A DNA stretch of 64,000 bases from Embleya sp040605455 (GCF_040605455.1 NZ_JBEXCV010000030.1:6376-70375), one strand, 5' to 3'; counted from the stretch's first letter, positions 1-8,584 are shown. Program-made: numbers and translations. The notes: generated from the sequence alone by a model not told the origin.

Positions 1-1085
1 GGCCCCGGCGCCGACATCGCCAGCGCCCGGCGCAGCGCGTCCCGGACGTGGCCGTCCGGCAGGCCCTGTCGCTGTCGGGCGGTGGCGGCCAGGGCCCATT
101 CCTCGGCGGCGAGCTGCTCCACGTCGCGGTACATGTTCTTGACCGCGAGGTCGCGGTCGAGTTCGAGCGCGCGCAACAGGTGCCGGCCCGAGCGCAGTGC
201 GGCCGCTTCCAGCGCGGCGGGCTCGGTCGCCGGGCCGGATTCCAGCTCGCGCACCACGATCCCGCACCAGTATTCGTGCCTGGCCAACTCGACCGCGAAC
301 GAGCCCTCGGGGGTGCCGATCTCGTCCCAGGCCGGGAGCACCAGCCGGGCCACCCGCTCGACCAGCGGCTCGATCTTTCGTGCCCAGCCCGGCGCGGCGA
401 CCACGATCTCGATATGTCGCCGGGCCGCGTACAGCAGGGCCCGGGCCAGCCCGAGGTTGCCGGGGTCCACCGCCAGCCACGAGGCGAGCAGCTCGATCAC
501 CTCGTCGAAGCGGCCCTCCTCCACGTCGCGGGATGCCTGCGCCAACACCTCACGCACCAGGTCGGCCCGGGCGCCCAGGATCGCCGAGCGCGGGAAGCCG
601 GACTCGCGGACCAGGTCGACGTGCGAGCGTGCGCGCAGCGGATCGTGGACGCGGTGCTCGGCGGCCAGCGTCAGGTGCGGCGCGAGCAGGTCGCGAGGCA
701 ACCGCTCGCGCACCTCCTGCACGGTCGCCGCCGGCACCTCGCTCCCGCCGACCGCCTCCAGGTGCTCGTGCATCCGGTCCCAGAACGCGCTGTCGTGATA
801 GAGCTCGGCCCAGTGCGCCAACGCCCGCTTCCAGTACGGGAATGCGGCCTCCGCATCACCGGCCGTCTCAAGGTCGTAGGCCCGCGCGTGCAGCGCGACC
901 GCGAGATGGTGGGTGCGCCACGAGCCGCCGCCGCTCGTCCACAGTTCCTCGGCCCGCGCGCTCCAAGGCTGCGCGTCGCCGCCGCTGCCCAGACTCGCGT
1001 ACGCGTCGCCGTCCACCGCGTCCGCGCCGACCCCGTGGGCGCGTAGCCCGGCGGCGAACGCGCGCAGCGTCGCCCGGTCAGTCAT
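1..1085 (-). CDS. TPR-like helical protein, C-terminus outside window (partial)
   Basis: At least 361 residues are readable from an ATG at 1085 down to base 1 with no stop, so the 3' end lies outside the window. The protein is Ala/Leu/Arg-rich and helical, with tetratricopeptide-like segments (for example AYDLETAGDAEAAFPYWKRA near residue 70). No catalytic motif is visible. Its ATG overlaps the end of the ClpB-like ATPase gene by 8 bases, which points to translational coupling, so it is probably a partner of that ATPase. A scaffold or adaptor role is an inference from TPR-like repeats. I do not recognise the family precisely. Confidence 0.72.
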   Translation of the reverse strand, partial: MTDRATLRAFAAGLRAHGVGADAVDGDAYASLGSGGDAQPWSARAEELWTSGGGSWRTHHLAVALHARAYDLETAGDAEAAFPYWKRALAHWAELYHDSAFWDRMHEHLEAVGGSEVPAATVQEVRERLPRDLLAPHLTLAAEHRVHDPLRARSHVDLVRESGFPRSAILGARADLVREVLAQASRDVEEGRFDEVIELLASWLAVDPGNLGLARALLYAARRHIEIVVAAPGWARKIEPLVERVARLVLPAWDEIGTPEGSFAVELARHEYWCGIVVRELESGPATEPAALEAAALRSGRHLLRALELDRDLAVKNMYRDVEQLAAEEWALAATARQRQGLPDGHVRDALRRALAMSAPG

Positions 1086-3096
1086 CGCCGCTCCCCACCA
1101 CGAGCGTGTCCGCCGCGACCCGGACCCGGACCGAGGTGATCGACCGGCCGGCCGCGTCACCCTCGTCGAGCAGCCGCAGGATGCTCGGGACCACCGCGTT
1201 GACACAGCGGTTGACTCCGCGCGCGGCCTCCTCGGGCCGGCCGCGCCAGGCCACGGTGGCGATGTGCGCGGCGGCCTCGTCGGTCCAGCCCAGTTCGACG
1301 CCGATCTGCTCGCGCAGCCGAGACGCGAGCCGGACCAAGCCGTTCTCGGCGATTCCGCGCAGTTCGGTGGGACCGAACGGCGAGTACAGGATCACCTCGT
1401 CCACGCGGTTGAGGAACTCGGGCCGGAAGAACCCCTCCATGGTGCGCCGCAGTCGCGCGCTCGCGGCGGTGTTGCCGGTGGAGCCCTCAGCCAGGATCGA
1501 GCCGATCAGGTTCTCCACGCTGTCCACGTCGTCCTCGACCGCCTCGGCCGCCGAGTGTGTCGCACCCAGGTTGGTGGTCAGGATCACCACCGCGTCGTGC
1601 GCCTCGCGAACGGGGCCGGCCGGATCGCTGATCCGCCCCTCGTCGAGCAGCCGCAGCAGCGCGTCGAGAACACGTGCGTCGGCCTTCTCCACCTCGTCGA
1701 ACAGGAAGACCCGGCGCGGGTTGTCCCGCAGTCCGTTGGTCAACTTCCCCTCGCCGAAGCCGACATAGCCGGGCGGCGCGCCGATGAAGTTGTTGATCGA
1801 CTCGCGCGCGCTGAACTGCCCCATCTCGAAGACCAGGACGTCCTCCTCCGAGCCGTAGACGACCTGGGCGAGCAGCCGCGCGGTCATCGTCTTGCCCGAT
1901 CCGCTGGGTCCGCACAGCAGCAGTGCCGCCCGCGGTCGGTCGTCCGGTCGGAAGCCGCGGGTCAGCGAGCGCTTGATCAGCTCGATGTGGAAGGCCAGTC
2001 GCTCGACCACGCTCTCCTGGCCGATCAGCCGGGAGCGGACCCAGCGCACCGCCTCCTCGGGGGAGAGCGGTTCGGCGGCTCGGGTCGGCTCGGGCTCGGC
2101 GGGTTCGCGGTAGTAGGTGTCGGCGAAGCGGCGCAGCCGGTCCAGATCCAGGCCGATGTCGCGAAAGAACCCGGCCGCGAGCCCGCTTGGGGTGTCCAGG
2201 AGCGCGGCGAGCAGGTCCCGCTCGGTGATCGGGCCGGCCGCGTCCGGGTCGGCGCCCGGATCGGCTCGGGTCGCGGCGAAGGTCGCCGCCCGGCGCAGGG
2301 TCGACCGCAGCGACTCGTCCGGCCCGACCGGGCCGGTGCCCGGCGCGGCGCGGCCCCGGGTGCCGGTGAGCGCGATGGTCTGTTCGCGCAGCGCCCGCAC
2401 ATCGCGGCGCAGGAACAGGAAGGCCTGTTCGAGCAGGCCGCCCGGGGTGGTGGCCAGCGCGTGCAGCAGCAGCGCGATGCCGCATCGTTCGTGGCCGAGA
2501 CCGGCCGCCTCGGTCGCCATCATCGCCAGCACCCGGCGGGCACCCGGGCCGAACGCGGTGGGATCGATCGACCCGTCGGGCCGCAGCACCTCGACCGCCG
2601 GGCGCGGCACGGCCACCTCCGCCTGCCAGGCGGCCAGGTCAACCCGTCCGTAGCCGACCAGCAGGTCCACCGCGCCCACCTCCAACCGCGGCAACAACTC
2701 GGCGAGCAGCGCACGTTCGTCGACGTATCCGGCGTCGGCCGCGGCCGTGAATGCGATCCGCAGGTCGGCGGTGACCGGCAGGCCGCCCAGCAGGCCGGCG
2801 GCCGACCGGCCGAGCGAAGCCGACTCGGCACCGGCTCGGCCGGCGGGCCCGCCGCCGAGTCCACCGCCGCCGAGCAGGCCGGCGGCGAGCACGTCGGGCG
2901 GAATGCCCTGGCGGTCGAACAGGCCCGCCGCGCGCCCGCCGTCGATCCGGGCCAGCGCGATCAGCGCGTGCGCGACCTCGACGGTGTCCGCGCCGAGTTC
3001 GCGCGCCACCGCGGCGGCGCCGGCGAACCGGCGGGTCGCCGCGAGCAACGCGCTGTCGAACACCTGCTCCGGCACCCCCAGAATGTCCGTGTCCAC
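1078..3096 (-). CDS. ClpB/ClpA-like AAA+ ATPase with multiple Clp_N-type repeats
   Basis: 672 residues from a GTG preceded by GGGGGAGA. Residues 1-330 hold two or three helical segments resembling Clp_N substrate-binding repeats, separated by Gly/Ala-rich linkers. A single Clp-type AAA+ module follows: Walker A GPSGSGKT at 396-403, a ClpB-like pore-loop segment GAPPGYVG at about 439-446, Walker B VFLFDEVEK at about 463-471, then a D2-small-like region with FLNRVDEVILYSPF. ClpB and ClpC have two AAA+ rings, so this is a one-ring protein with an enlarged N-terminus. No LGF/IGF ClpP-docking loop was recognised. Family knowledge says such ATPases unfold or disaggregate proteins. The TPR-like genes on both sides suggest a dedicated adaptor-unfoldase set, which is inference. 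Confidence 0.85.
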   Translation of the reverse strand: MDTDILGVPEQVFDSALLAATRRFAGAAAVARELGADTVEVAHALIALARIDGGRAAGLFDRQGIPPDVLAAGLLGGGGLGGGPAGRAGAESASLGRSAAGLLGGLPVTADLRIAFTAAADAGYVDERALLAELLPRLEVGAVDLLVGYGRVDLAAWQAEVAVPRPAVEVLRPDGSIDPTAFGPGARRVLAMMATEAAGLGHERCGIALLLHALATTPGGLLEQAFLFLRRDVRALREQTIALTGTRGRAAPGTGPVGPDESLRSTLRRAATFAATRADPGADPDAAGPITERDLLAALLDTPSGLAAGFFRDIGLDLDRLRRFADTYYREPAEPEPTRAAEPLSPEEAVRWVRSRLIGQESVVERLAFHIELIKRSLTRGFRPDDRPRAALLLCGPSGSGKTMTARLLAQVVYGSEEDVLVFEMGQFSARESINNFIGAPPGYVGFGEGKLTNGLRDNPRRVFLFDEVEKADARVLDALLRLLDEGRISDPAGPVREAHDAVVILTTNLGATHSAAEAVEDDVDSVENLIGSILAEGSTGNTAASARLRRTMEGFFRPEFLNRVDEVILYSPFGPTELRGIAENGLVRLASRLREQIGVELGWTDEAAAHIATVAWRGRPEEAARGVNRCVNAVVPSILRLLDEGDAAGRSITSVRVRVAADTLVVGSGDD

Positions 3097-3145
3097 GTCG
3101 TCTCCCCCGCCTCACTCGCCCGGCCCGCCATGCACGTCGCGCCGT

Positions 3146-4444
3146 TCACGCCTCATCGCCGTCGAGCAGTCGCTCGGCCAGGTCCGCCCGGGCCCGGGCC
3201 ACCTCCGGCCTGCCCGCGCCCAGGGCGCGTACGCCCGAGGCCAGTATTCGGTACGCGGCGGCCGTCGAGACGGCTTGGCCGAGCCGCCCGGCGCGCAGTT
3301 CCGGCGGCAGCGACTCCACCAGCGCGGCGGCCAGTTCGGGGTCGGCCCGGGTGACGCGATGCAGCACCAAACCGGGGCCGAGCGGGGTGCGCCGGGACCA
3401 GGCCGTGCCGTACCGCTCGAACAGGTCGCGCGCGGCGCTCGCCACCATCGCGTCGTGGTCCTCCAACGCGCCGAGCAACAACCGCACGGGCCACGTGTCC
3501 GGGTGCGGCCCGCCGGTGTCCTCGGCCTCTCGCAGACCGCGCCGCAGCAGCCGGACCGCGCCCATGTCGTCGCCGCGCTCCAGCAGATCCGCCGCCGCCA
3601 GGACCAGGGCCGCCGGCGAGCCGGGTCGGGTGCCGGCGGCCGGCCGGCCGTCCCGGGCCGCGACGGCGGCCCGGTGCAGCTCGCCGTACTCCGCGTGGTC
3701 CGGATCCAGCATCGCCGCCTCGTACAGAAACCGGACCGCCCGGCTCGGGTCGCCACCGACCAGCTCCCGATGCCCCTCGACGGCGAGCCGACGGGCCAGG
3801 CGCGGGGCCGCCGCGGCGCACCCCTGCTCGAAGGCGAGCCGGTAGCACGTACGGGCCTCGGTCTCCTCGCCGCGCGCCGCCGCCCGATCGCCCAGCACAC
3901 ACGCCCAGTCACCGCGCCCGGTCGGCGCACCCGGCGGCGCGACCACCGGCAGCAGCCGCCACAGGTCGTGGTCGGGGTGTCGGGAGGGCTGCTCGAAGCG
4001 CTGTTCCAGGCATTCCAGCACGCGCGTGGTGGCGGCCACCCGCCAGTGCCGGACCGGCGCGCGGGGGTCCAGGGCGCCGAGTACCTCCAGGAGCGCGCGC
4101 TCCAGTGGACGCGGCCCGTTCGCCAGCGCCTGCTCCAGAGTGCTCCAGGTCTCGGCGAAGTTGTCGCCCGGCTGCACCACCCACCAGCGCAGCACCGCGT
4201 CCAGCGCGCGCGGGTACCGACCCTGCGGGTCGCGCGCGAGCACGTCCGCGAGCATCCGCGCGGCGGTCTCCGGCTGCTGGGTGGCGACCGCCTCGACCTG
4301 ACTCTCGATCAGTCCCCGGTTGCGGGCCACCTCGGCATCGGAGGCGTTGGCCAGAAAGTCCCGCATCGCGACGAGTCGAGGCTCCACCCCGCCCTCCCGA
4401 TGCGTGGCCATCCGGAACGCCCGCACCGCCCCGGCATCCGACAT
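3146..4444 (-). CDS. TPR/Sel1-like repeat protein
   Basis: 432 residues from the ATG at 4444, which has GGGGGAG about 8 bases upstream. A longer reading from further upstream lacks coding character. The protein is a run of helical repeats, including ACYRLAFEQGCAAAAPRLAR and AVRFLYEAAMLDPDHAEYGE, typical of Sel1/TPR solenoids used for protein contacts. No signal peptide, membrane segment or enzyme motif is seen. It is the first gene of the operon and ends 49 bases before the Clp-like ATPase start. A role as a partner or client selector of that ATPase is inferred from position only. Confidence 0.78.
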   Translation of the reverse strand: MSDAGAVRAFRMATHREGGVEPRLVAMRDFLANASDAEVARNRGLIESQVEAVATQQPETAARMLADVLARDPQGRYPRALDAVLRWWVVQPGDNFAETWSTLEQALANGPRPLERALLEVLGALDPRAPVRHWRVAATTRVLECLEQRFEQPSRHPDHDLWRLLPVVAPPGAPTGRGDWACVLGDRAAARGEETEARTCYRLAFEQGCAAAAPRLARRLAVEGHRELVGGDPSRAVRFLYEAAMLDPDHAEYGELHRAAVAARDGRPAAGTRPGSPAALVLAAADLLERGDDMGAVRLLRRGLREAEDTGGPHPDTWPVRLLLGALEDHDAMVASAARDLFERYGTAWSRRTPLGPGLVLHRVTRADPELAAALVESLPPELRAGRLGQAVSTAAAYRILASGVRALGAGRPEVARARADLAERLLDGDEA

Positions 4445-4606
4445 GGCGTCTCCCCCGCGAACACGACCGGCACGACGGCACCGGCCGCGACGACGTACAA
4501 GCAGCACGGTACTCGGCCACACCAACACCAGGGAGCGCACCCGGTGAACCCGTCCCCGTAACGTGATCGTCACCGATGGTGAGACCCCTCGCACCGGAAA
4601 ACCCGG

Positions 4607-4636
4607 GTGAGAGCGGCCCCGAACATCGGGTAGTAT
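4607..4636 (+). promoter_or_regulatory. candidate promoter of tRNA-Lys
   Basis: TAGTAT at 4631-4636 resembles a -10 hexamer and ends 14 bases before the tRNA. A weak -35-like GTGAGA at 4607-4612 is spaced 18 bases away. This is a position-based guess. Confidence 0.35.
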
Positions 4637-4650
4637 TTCTCTCGCAGCAA

Positions 4651-4724
4651 GCGCCGCTAGCTCAGTTGGTTAGAGCAGCTGACTCTTAATCAGCGGGTCC
4701 GGGGTTCGAGTCCCTGGCGGCGCA
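4651..4724 (+). tRNA. tRNA-Lys(CUU)
   Basis: A 74-nt cloverleaf. The acceptor arms GCGCCGC (4651-4657) and GCGGCGC (4717-4723) pair perfectly, the D-loop contains AGCTCAGTTGGTTAGAGC, the anticodon stem GCTGA/TCAGC encloses loop CTCTTAA with anticodon CTT, and the T-arm carries GGTTCGAGTCC. CCA is not encoded. A strong terminator follows 15 bases later. Confidence 0.97.
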
Positions 4725-4738
4725 CAGCGGCAACAAAC

Positions 4739-4771
4739 AGAAGGGCCCGCCGGTTTCCGGCGGGCCCTTCT
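4739..4771 (+). terminator. tRNA-Lys terminator
   Basis: Perfect 15-bp inverted repeat (4739-4753 and 4757-4771) with a 3-nt TTT loop. The stem is GC-rich and lies directly downstream of tRNA-Lys. Confidence 0.85.
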
Positions 4772-5022
4772 GCTTGTCGGGCGGCTTCGCCGCCGGCTCG
4801 CGAGGCACCACTTTTTCTTTCCCCCGCTTCGCTCCTCCAAGAAAAAGCGGCCCCTCGCTCGGGACGGTGTGTCCCTCCGCTTCGCTCCGGGCCACACCGT
4901 CCATGCTTGCGGCTCCGCCGCTCTCCGCGCTGCGCGCGTCGATCACTTGGGTGGGCGCGGGTCGGGGGCGCTGACGCGCCGGGAGGGCTGCGCATCGTGG
5001 TTGGGGCGGCGTCGTGGGGTCG
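4772..5022 (+). repeat. hairpin-rich dispersed element, copy 1
   Basis: About 250 bases that recur in inverted orientation at about 7683-7944. It contains successive hairpins: 4780-4785/4789-4794, 4811-4819/4839-4847 (CTTTTTCTT/AAGAAAAAG), 4862-4871/4893-4902 (GGACGGTGTG/CACACCGTCC), and smaller ones in the GCGGCTCCGCCGC stretch. In the other copy two of these stems have different sequence but still pair. No believable protein is encoded. It fills the whole gap between the tRNA-Lys terminator and the helicase 3' end. Confidence 0.85.
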
Positions 5023-5057
5023 GGCCGTAGAGACCTGCCGGGCGGTCGATCGGGCGG

Positions 5058-7127
5058 TCAGCCGATGCGGCCCTTCCAGACCGACTCCCGGGCGCGCGAG
5101 ATCGCCACGAACAGTTGCCTGCGCGCCAACTCCCGGTGTTCCGCCAGGACCGCCTCGCTCGCGTCGGCGAAGCCTCGGGCTCGGCCGGTCCGCACCGAGG
5201 CGTCGTACCTGGGCAGGAACACGTGCTTGAACTCCAGCCCCTTGGCCCGGCGATAGCTGCCGAGCTTGATCGCGTGCGCTTCCACGCCGTGGTAGCTCTC
5301 CAACGCCAGGACCGGCAGCCGGGCCTTGGTCAGGATGCGCCGGTAGTGCTCGATGTCCTTGCGGGACGGGCACAGCACGGCCGCGTCGCCGATCGCCCCG
5401 GCGTCCGCGAGCGCACGCAGTGCGGCCACCAGCGCGCCGTCGTGCTCGGCGCCGGTCGGCCACGTGCCCTCGAAGGTTTCGCCGTCGTGGTAGGTGAGTT
5501 CGACATCGCGACGCCCGGAGAGCCGATCACCGTCGAAGTCCTCGAAGTCGTCGTCGGCGACCACGGCCAACGCGCTCCGCAACACCCTCGCCCGGTTGCG
5601 ATAGTTGACCCGCAACACCTGGCCTCGATCGCCTCGGATGTCGATGCCCGCGTCGGCCAACCGGAACCCGCCCGGATAGACCGCCTGTTGCCCGTCGCCG
5701 ATCAACAGCAGACCGTTGGGGGCGTCACCCACCAGAGCGTGCAGCAGCCGCACCCCGACCAGAGTCAGATCCTGCACCTCGTCGACGATCACCGAGGTGT
5801 AGGGCGTGCGCCCCGGCTCGCGCCGCACCTCCTCCAGGGCCATCCGCAGGACGTCCCCGAAGTCGTGTACGTCGCGCTCGATCCGCAACTGCTCGTACAA
5901 CCCGTACAGCGCCCAGAGCGCCTGACGGTCCGACCTGCGCAGCAGCGTCTTGCGGCCGCGCCGAGGCAGCGCCGCGTACTGCTCGAAGTCGGTGATGCCG
6001 CGGCCCTTGATCACGTACTCGATCTCGTCCTGCCAGTACTTCGGCGAGGGAGACAGGTCGGGGAGGCGGCTCTCGCGACGCAACCGCAGCCAGGCCAGGC
6101 CGAACGCGGTGTCCGCCGTGCCGCTGTCCAGCCGAACGCGGACACCGCGCTCGGCGAGCAGCTCCCGCGCCCAGGCATGCAGGCTCCGGAAGTCCACCCG
6201 CTCGGCGACCCGGGGCGCCATCACCCGGAACAGGGTGCCCTGCACGCGCGGCAGATTGTTGGCGAAGGTGACGTAGAGGATCCGTCCGGTGCTGCGCTGG
6301 GCGAGGTGCGCGGCGCGGTGCAGGCCCACCACGGTCTTGCCGGTGCCGGCGGGGCCGCTGATCCGCGCGGGGCCGGACCAGTTGCGCCGGACCAGACCGA
6401 CCTGGTCGGGATGCAGCACCGTCATCCACTGCTCGATCGGGCCCCGCCGCTCGGCGTCGAGGGTGGCCGTCAGCAGCGCTTCCCCGTCGAACAGGGCCGG
6501 CTCCTCACCGATCCCGCGGACCTCGCGACTCTCCCGCCGATCGGGCTGCGGGATCGTCCACCGCCGGTGGTGCGGGAAGGCTCGGCCCAGATGCTCCGCG
6601 ACGGCGCGTACGGTCGCGGCCGTCAGCTTGTGCGTGGCGCCGGCCATCGCGGGCGCCGCCTCACGTTCGCCGAGCAGCCGGACCCGGCCCAGTCGTCGAT
6701 CGAAGGGGTGGCCGGCGAAGACGATCAGCGGTTCGACGGCAATCGGCGCCAGACCCAGCTCCTGGACGGCGGACTCGGTGCTCCGGGTGGCGGCGAGGAG
6801 GGCGTCCACCACGTGCTCGCGGCTTCGACCGTCGACCCGAAGACGTCCGTCGACCGGTTCCGGAGCCGCCGGCCCGTCCTCGACGTGGATCACGAACACC
6901 CCGCCGGGACCCACCGCCAACAGACCCGCGGGCGAACTCTCGGCACCGGGCCACCGCCGGTCGATCAGCAACCGCCAACCCTGGCCGGTCAACACGAGAA
7001 GTTGCGCGACGACCCGGCGTTCTCCATCCGAGCCGGCCGACTTCCGGGCCTCCCGCTGGGCCGCCGCGGACCGCTCACGAAGCTCCCGCTCCCGCTCGCG
7101 CCGCCGCATCACGTCACCGGATGACAC
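5058..7127 (-). CDS. NERD-domain UvrD/Rep-type helicase
   Basis: About 689 residues from a GTG at 7127 with GGGGG upstream; an ATG at 7109 (683 aa) is the alternative. The N-terminus is a basic helix (MRRRERERELRER) followed by a NERD-like nuclease-related domain with DGERRVVAQLL and GPGGVFVIHVED. A superfamily-1 helicase follows: Walker A ISGPAGTGKTVVGLHRAA near residue 260, Walker B VIVDEVQDL near 447, GDGQQAVYPGGF, LRVNYRNR, AKGLEFKHVFLP and a terminal FVAISRARESVW motif VI. The family unwinds DNA by ATP hydrolysis, and NERD-helicases occur in repair and in accessory or defence loci. The gene sits alone between inverted copies of a repeat, next to a tRNA, which hints at mobility. Confidence 0.88.
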   Translation of the reverse strand: MSSGDVMRRRERERELRERSAAAQREARKSAGSDGERRVVAQLLVLTGQGWRLLIDRRWPGAESSPAGLLAVGPGGVFVIHVEDGPAAPEPVDGRLRVDGRSREHVVDALLAATRSTESAVQELGLAPIAVEPLIVFAGHPFDRRLGRVRLLGEREAAPAMAGATHKLTAATVRAVAEHLGRAFPHHRRWTIPQPDRRESREVRGIGEEPALFDGEALLTATLDAERRGPIEQWMTVLHPDQVGLVRRNWSGPARISGPAGTGKTVVGLHRAAHLAQRSTGRILYVTFANNLPRVQGTLFRVMAPRVAERVDFRSLHAWARELLAERGVRVRLDSGTADTAFGLAWLRLRRESRLPDLSPSPKYWQDEIEYVIKGRGITDFEQYAALPRRGRKTLLRRSDRQALWALYGLYEQLRIERDVHDFGDVLRMALEEVRREPGRTPYTSVIVDEVQDLTLVGVRLLHALVGDAPNGLLLIGDGQQAVYPGGFRLADAGIDIRGDRGQVLRVNYRNRARVLRSALAVVADDDFEDFDGDRLSGRRDVELTYHDGETFEGTWPTGAEHDGALVAALRALADAGAIGDAAVLCPSRKDIEHYRRILTKARLPVLALESYHGVEAHAIKLGSYRRAKGLEFKHVFLPRYDASVRTGRARGFADASEAVLAEHRELARRQLFVAISRARESVWKGRIG

Positions 7128-7269
7128 ACCGCACCCCCGTCCCCACGACGGGTAACGACTGTAGTCCGCCCCACGCCACCCCGGTAGCCGCCCGCCACCA
7201 CGCGCCCCGCGACGCGAAGGACCGGCGCCGCCCGTCAGCCCTTGCGCAGCTCCTACCGAATACCCGTGT

Positions 7270-7665
7270 CTGCGCCGGGCGACCGATGCGGCCCGGCGGG
7301 TCGCGGCCGGCGAGCGCTCGATCCGGGTCCGGGCGGCGATCGGCGGCAGCAGTCGGGACGAGGCCGCCGAACTGGCCACGGCGGTGAACGCGATGGCGGG
7401 CGCGGTGCGGGCCCGACTGGACGCCGAGCGCCGGATCACCGCCGACATCGCGCACGAGTTGCGCACACCGCTGACCGGGTTGAGCGCCGCCGCCGACCTG
7501 CTGCCCTCCGATCGGCCGGGCGAGTGGGTCCGGGATCGGGTGCGGGCGCTGCGCTCACTCGTGGAGGACGTGTTGGAGGTCGCTCGGTTGGACACCGCGA
7601 CCCAGCGCGCGGATCTGACCGAGGTACCACTGGGCGCGTTCGCCGCACGGCGGGTGGCGGCGACC
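7270..7665 (+). pseudogene. sensor histidine kinase remnant (HAMP plus dimerisation/phosphoacceptor)
   Basis: An open frame without a credible start reads LRRATDAARRVAAGERSIRV, then a HAMP-like stretch, ELATAVNAMAGAVRARLDAE, and the H-box ADIAHELRTPLTGL, followed by a coiled HisKA helix ending LVEDVLEVARLD. Both the sensor and membrane part and the ATPase domain are missing. The frame runs straight into repeat element copy 2, so the 3' half has been lost at or near the element boundary. The phosphoacceptor His is retained, but no functional kinase can be made. Confidence 0.75.
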
Positions 7666-7682
7666 CCACCCCCAGGCGCGTC

Positions 7683-7944
7683 ATCGCCCCCACCCCACCC
7701 CCGCGACGCCGCCCTACCACTCCGGCCGCCCACCCCGGCGCGTCAGCGCCCCCGACCCGGCCTCACCCAAGTGATCGACGCGCGCAGCGCGGAGAGCGGC
7801 GGAGCCGCAAACTTCGACTTCGTGACCCGGAGCGAAGCGCAGGGACACGAAGTCACGAGCGAGGGGCCGCTTTTTCTTGGAGGAGCGAAGCGGAGGAAAG
7901 AAAAAGTGGTGCCTCGCGAGCCGGCGACAAAGTCGCCCAACAAG
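7683..7944 (-). repeat. hairpin-rich dispersed element, copy 2 (inverted)
   Basis: Reverse-complement counterpart of 4772-5022. Stems at 7923-7928/7932-7937 and 7816-7824/7846-7854 (GACTTCGTG/CACGAAGTC) replace differently sequenced stems of copy 1 while keeping the pairing. The CTTTTTCTT/AAGAAAAAG stem and its loop are nearly identical. The element ends one base before the AAGGAG ribosome-binding site of the next gene. Confidence 0.85.
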
Positions 7945-7956
7945 AAGGAGCGTCCC

Positions 7957-8544
7957 GTGAGTGGTGTGGTCGGGTTGTTGTTGGCGGCCGGGGGTGGGCG
8001 GCGGCTCGGAGGACGGGCCAAGGCTCGACTGAAGCATCAGGGGCGGCCGCTGGTCGAGTTCGGGATCGGCGAGTTGTTGCGCGGCGGGTGCGACCGGGTC
8101 GTGGTGGTGCTCGGGGCCGAGGCCGAGACCGTGTTGGCCGAGGCCGATCTGGCCGGCGCCGTCGTGGTGCGCAACGACGACTGGGCGAGCGGCATGGGTT
8201 CCTCGCTCGCCGCCGGAGTCGCCGCCCTGCCCACCGACGCCGAGGCCGTCGTGGTCACCCTCGTGGACATGCCCGGCGTGGGCGCTCCGGCCGTCGCGCG
8301 CCTGATCGCCGCGTCCGGCGCGCCCGAGGACCTGATCGCGGCGGCCTACGCCGGAAAGCGCGGCCATCCGGTCCTGTTCGGCCGCGCCTGGTGGTCCGAA
8401 CTGGCCCGTACGGCCGAGGGCGACGCCGGTGCCCGGGCCCTGCTCGCCGAACAGCGCGCCCGGCTGCGGCTGATCGAGTGCGCCGACATCGCCGACCCCT
8501 TCGACATCGACACGCCCGCCGATCTGGACCGACTCGACCCCTGA
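7957..8544 (+). CDS. MobA/MocA-like nucleotidyltransferase
   Basis: 195 residues from a GTG with AGAAGGAG 6 bases upstream. The glycosyltransferase-A-like NTP-binding signature LLLAAGGGRRLGGRAKARL is at residues 6-24, followed by RNDDWASGMGSSLAAGV and VVVTLVDMPGVG, as in molybdenum-cofactor cytidylyl/guanylyltransferases and related NTP transferases. Such enzymes transfer NMP to a cofactor or sugar phosphate. No xanthine dehydrogenase genes lie next to it, so the acceptor is uncertain. The frame is open far upstream only because it fuses to the kinase remnant and the repeat. Confidence 0.82.
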   Translation: MSGVVGLLLAAGGGRRLGGRAKARLKHQGRPLVEFGIGELLRGGCDRVVVVLGAEAETVLAEADLAGAVVVRNDDWASGMGSSLAAGVAALPTDAEAVVVTLVDMPGVGAPAVARLIAASGAPEDLIAAAYAGKRGHPVLFGRAWWSELARTAEGDAGARALLAEQRARLRLIECADIADPFDIDTPADLDRLDP

Positions 8545-8548
8545 ACGG

Positions 8549-8584
8549 CGTACGGACCCGGCCCACCCGGGCCGGGTCCGTACG
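8549..8584. terminator. bidirectional terminator hairpin
   Basis: Perfect 15-bp stem (8549-8563/8570-8584) with a 6-nt loop, between the convergent nucleotidyltransferase and SepF-like genes. Confidence 0.8.

Noticed and set aside
48..1046. 332-aa plus-strand open frame
   Set aside because: It is the antisense shadow of the minus-strand TPR-like gene; composition is Arg/Gly-rich and without motif.
913..3354. 813-aa plus-strand frame
   Set aside because: Antisense to the Clp-like ATPase, whose Walker motifs prove the minus strand is coding.
7384..8544. 386-aa reading from kinase remnant through the repeat into the nucleotidyltransferase
   Set aside because: The fusion is accidental frame continuity; the nucleotidyltransferase has its own strong ribosome-binding site at 7943-7950.
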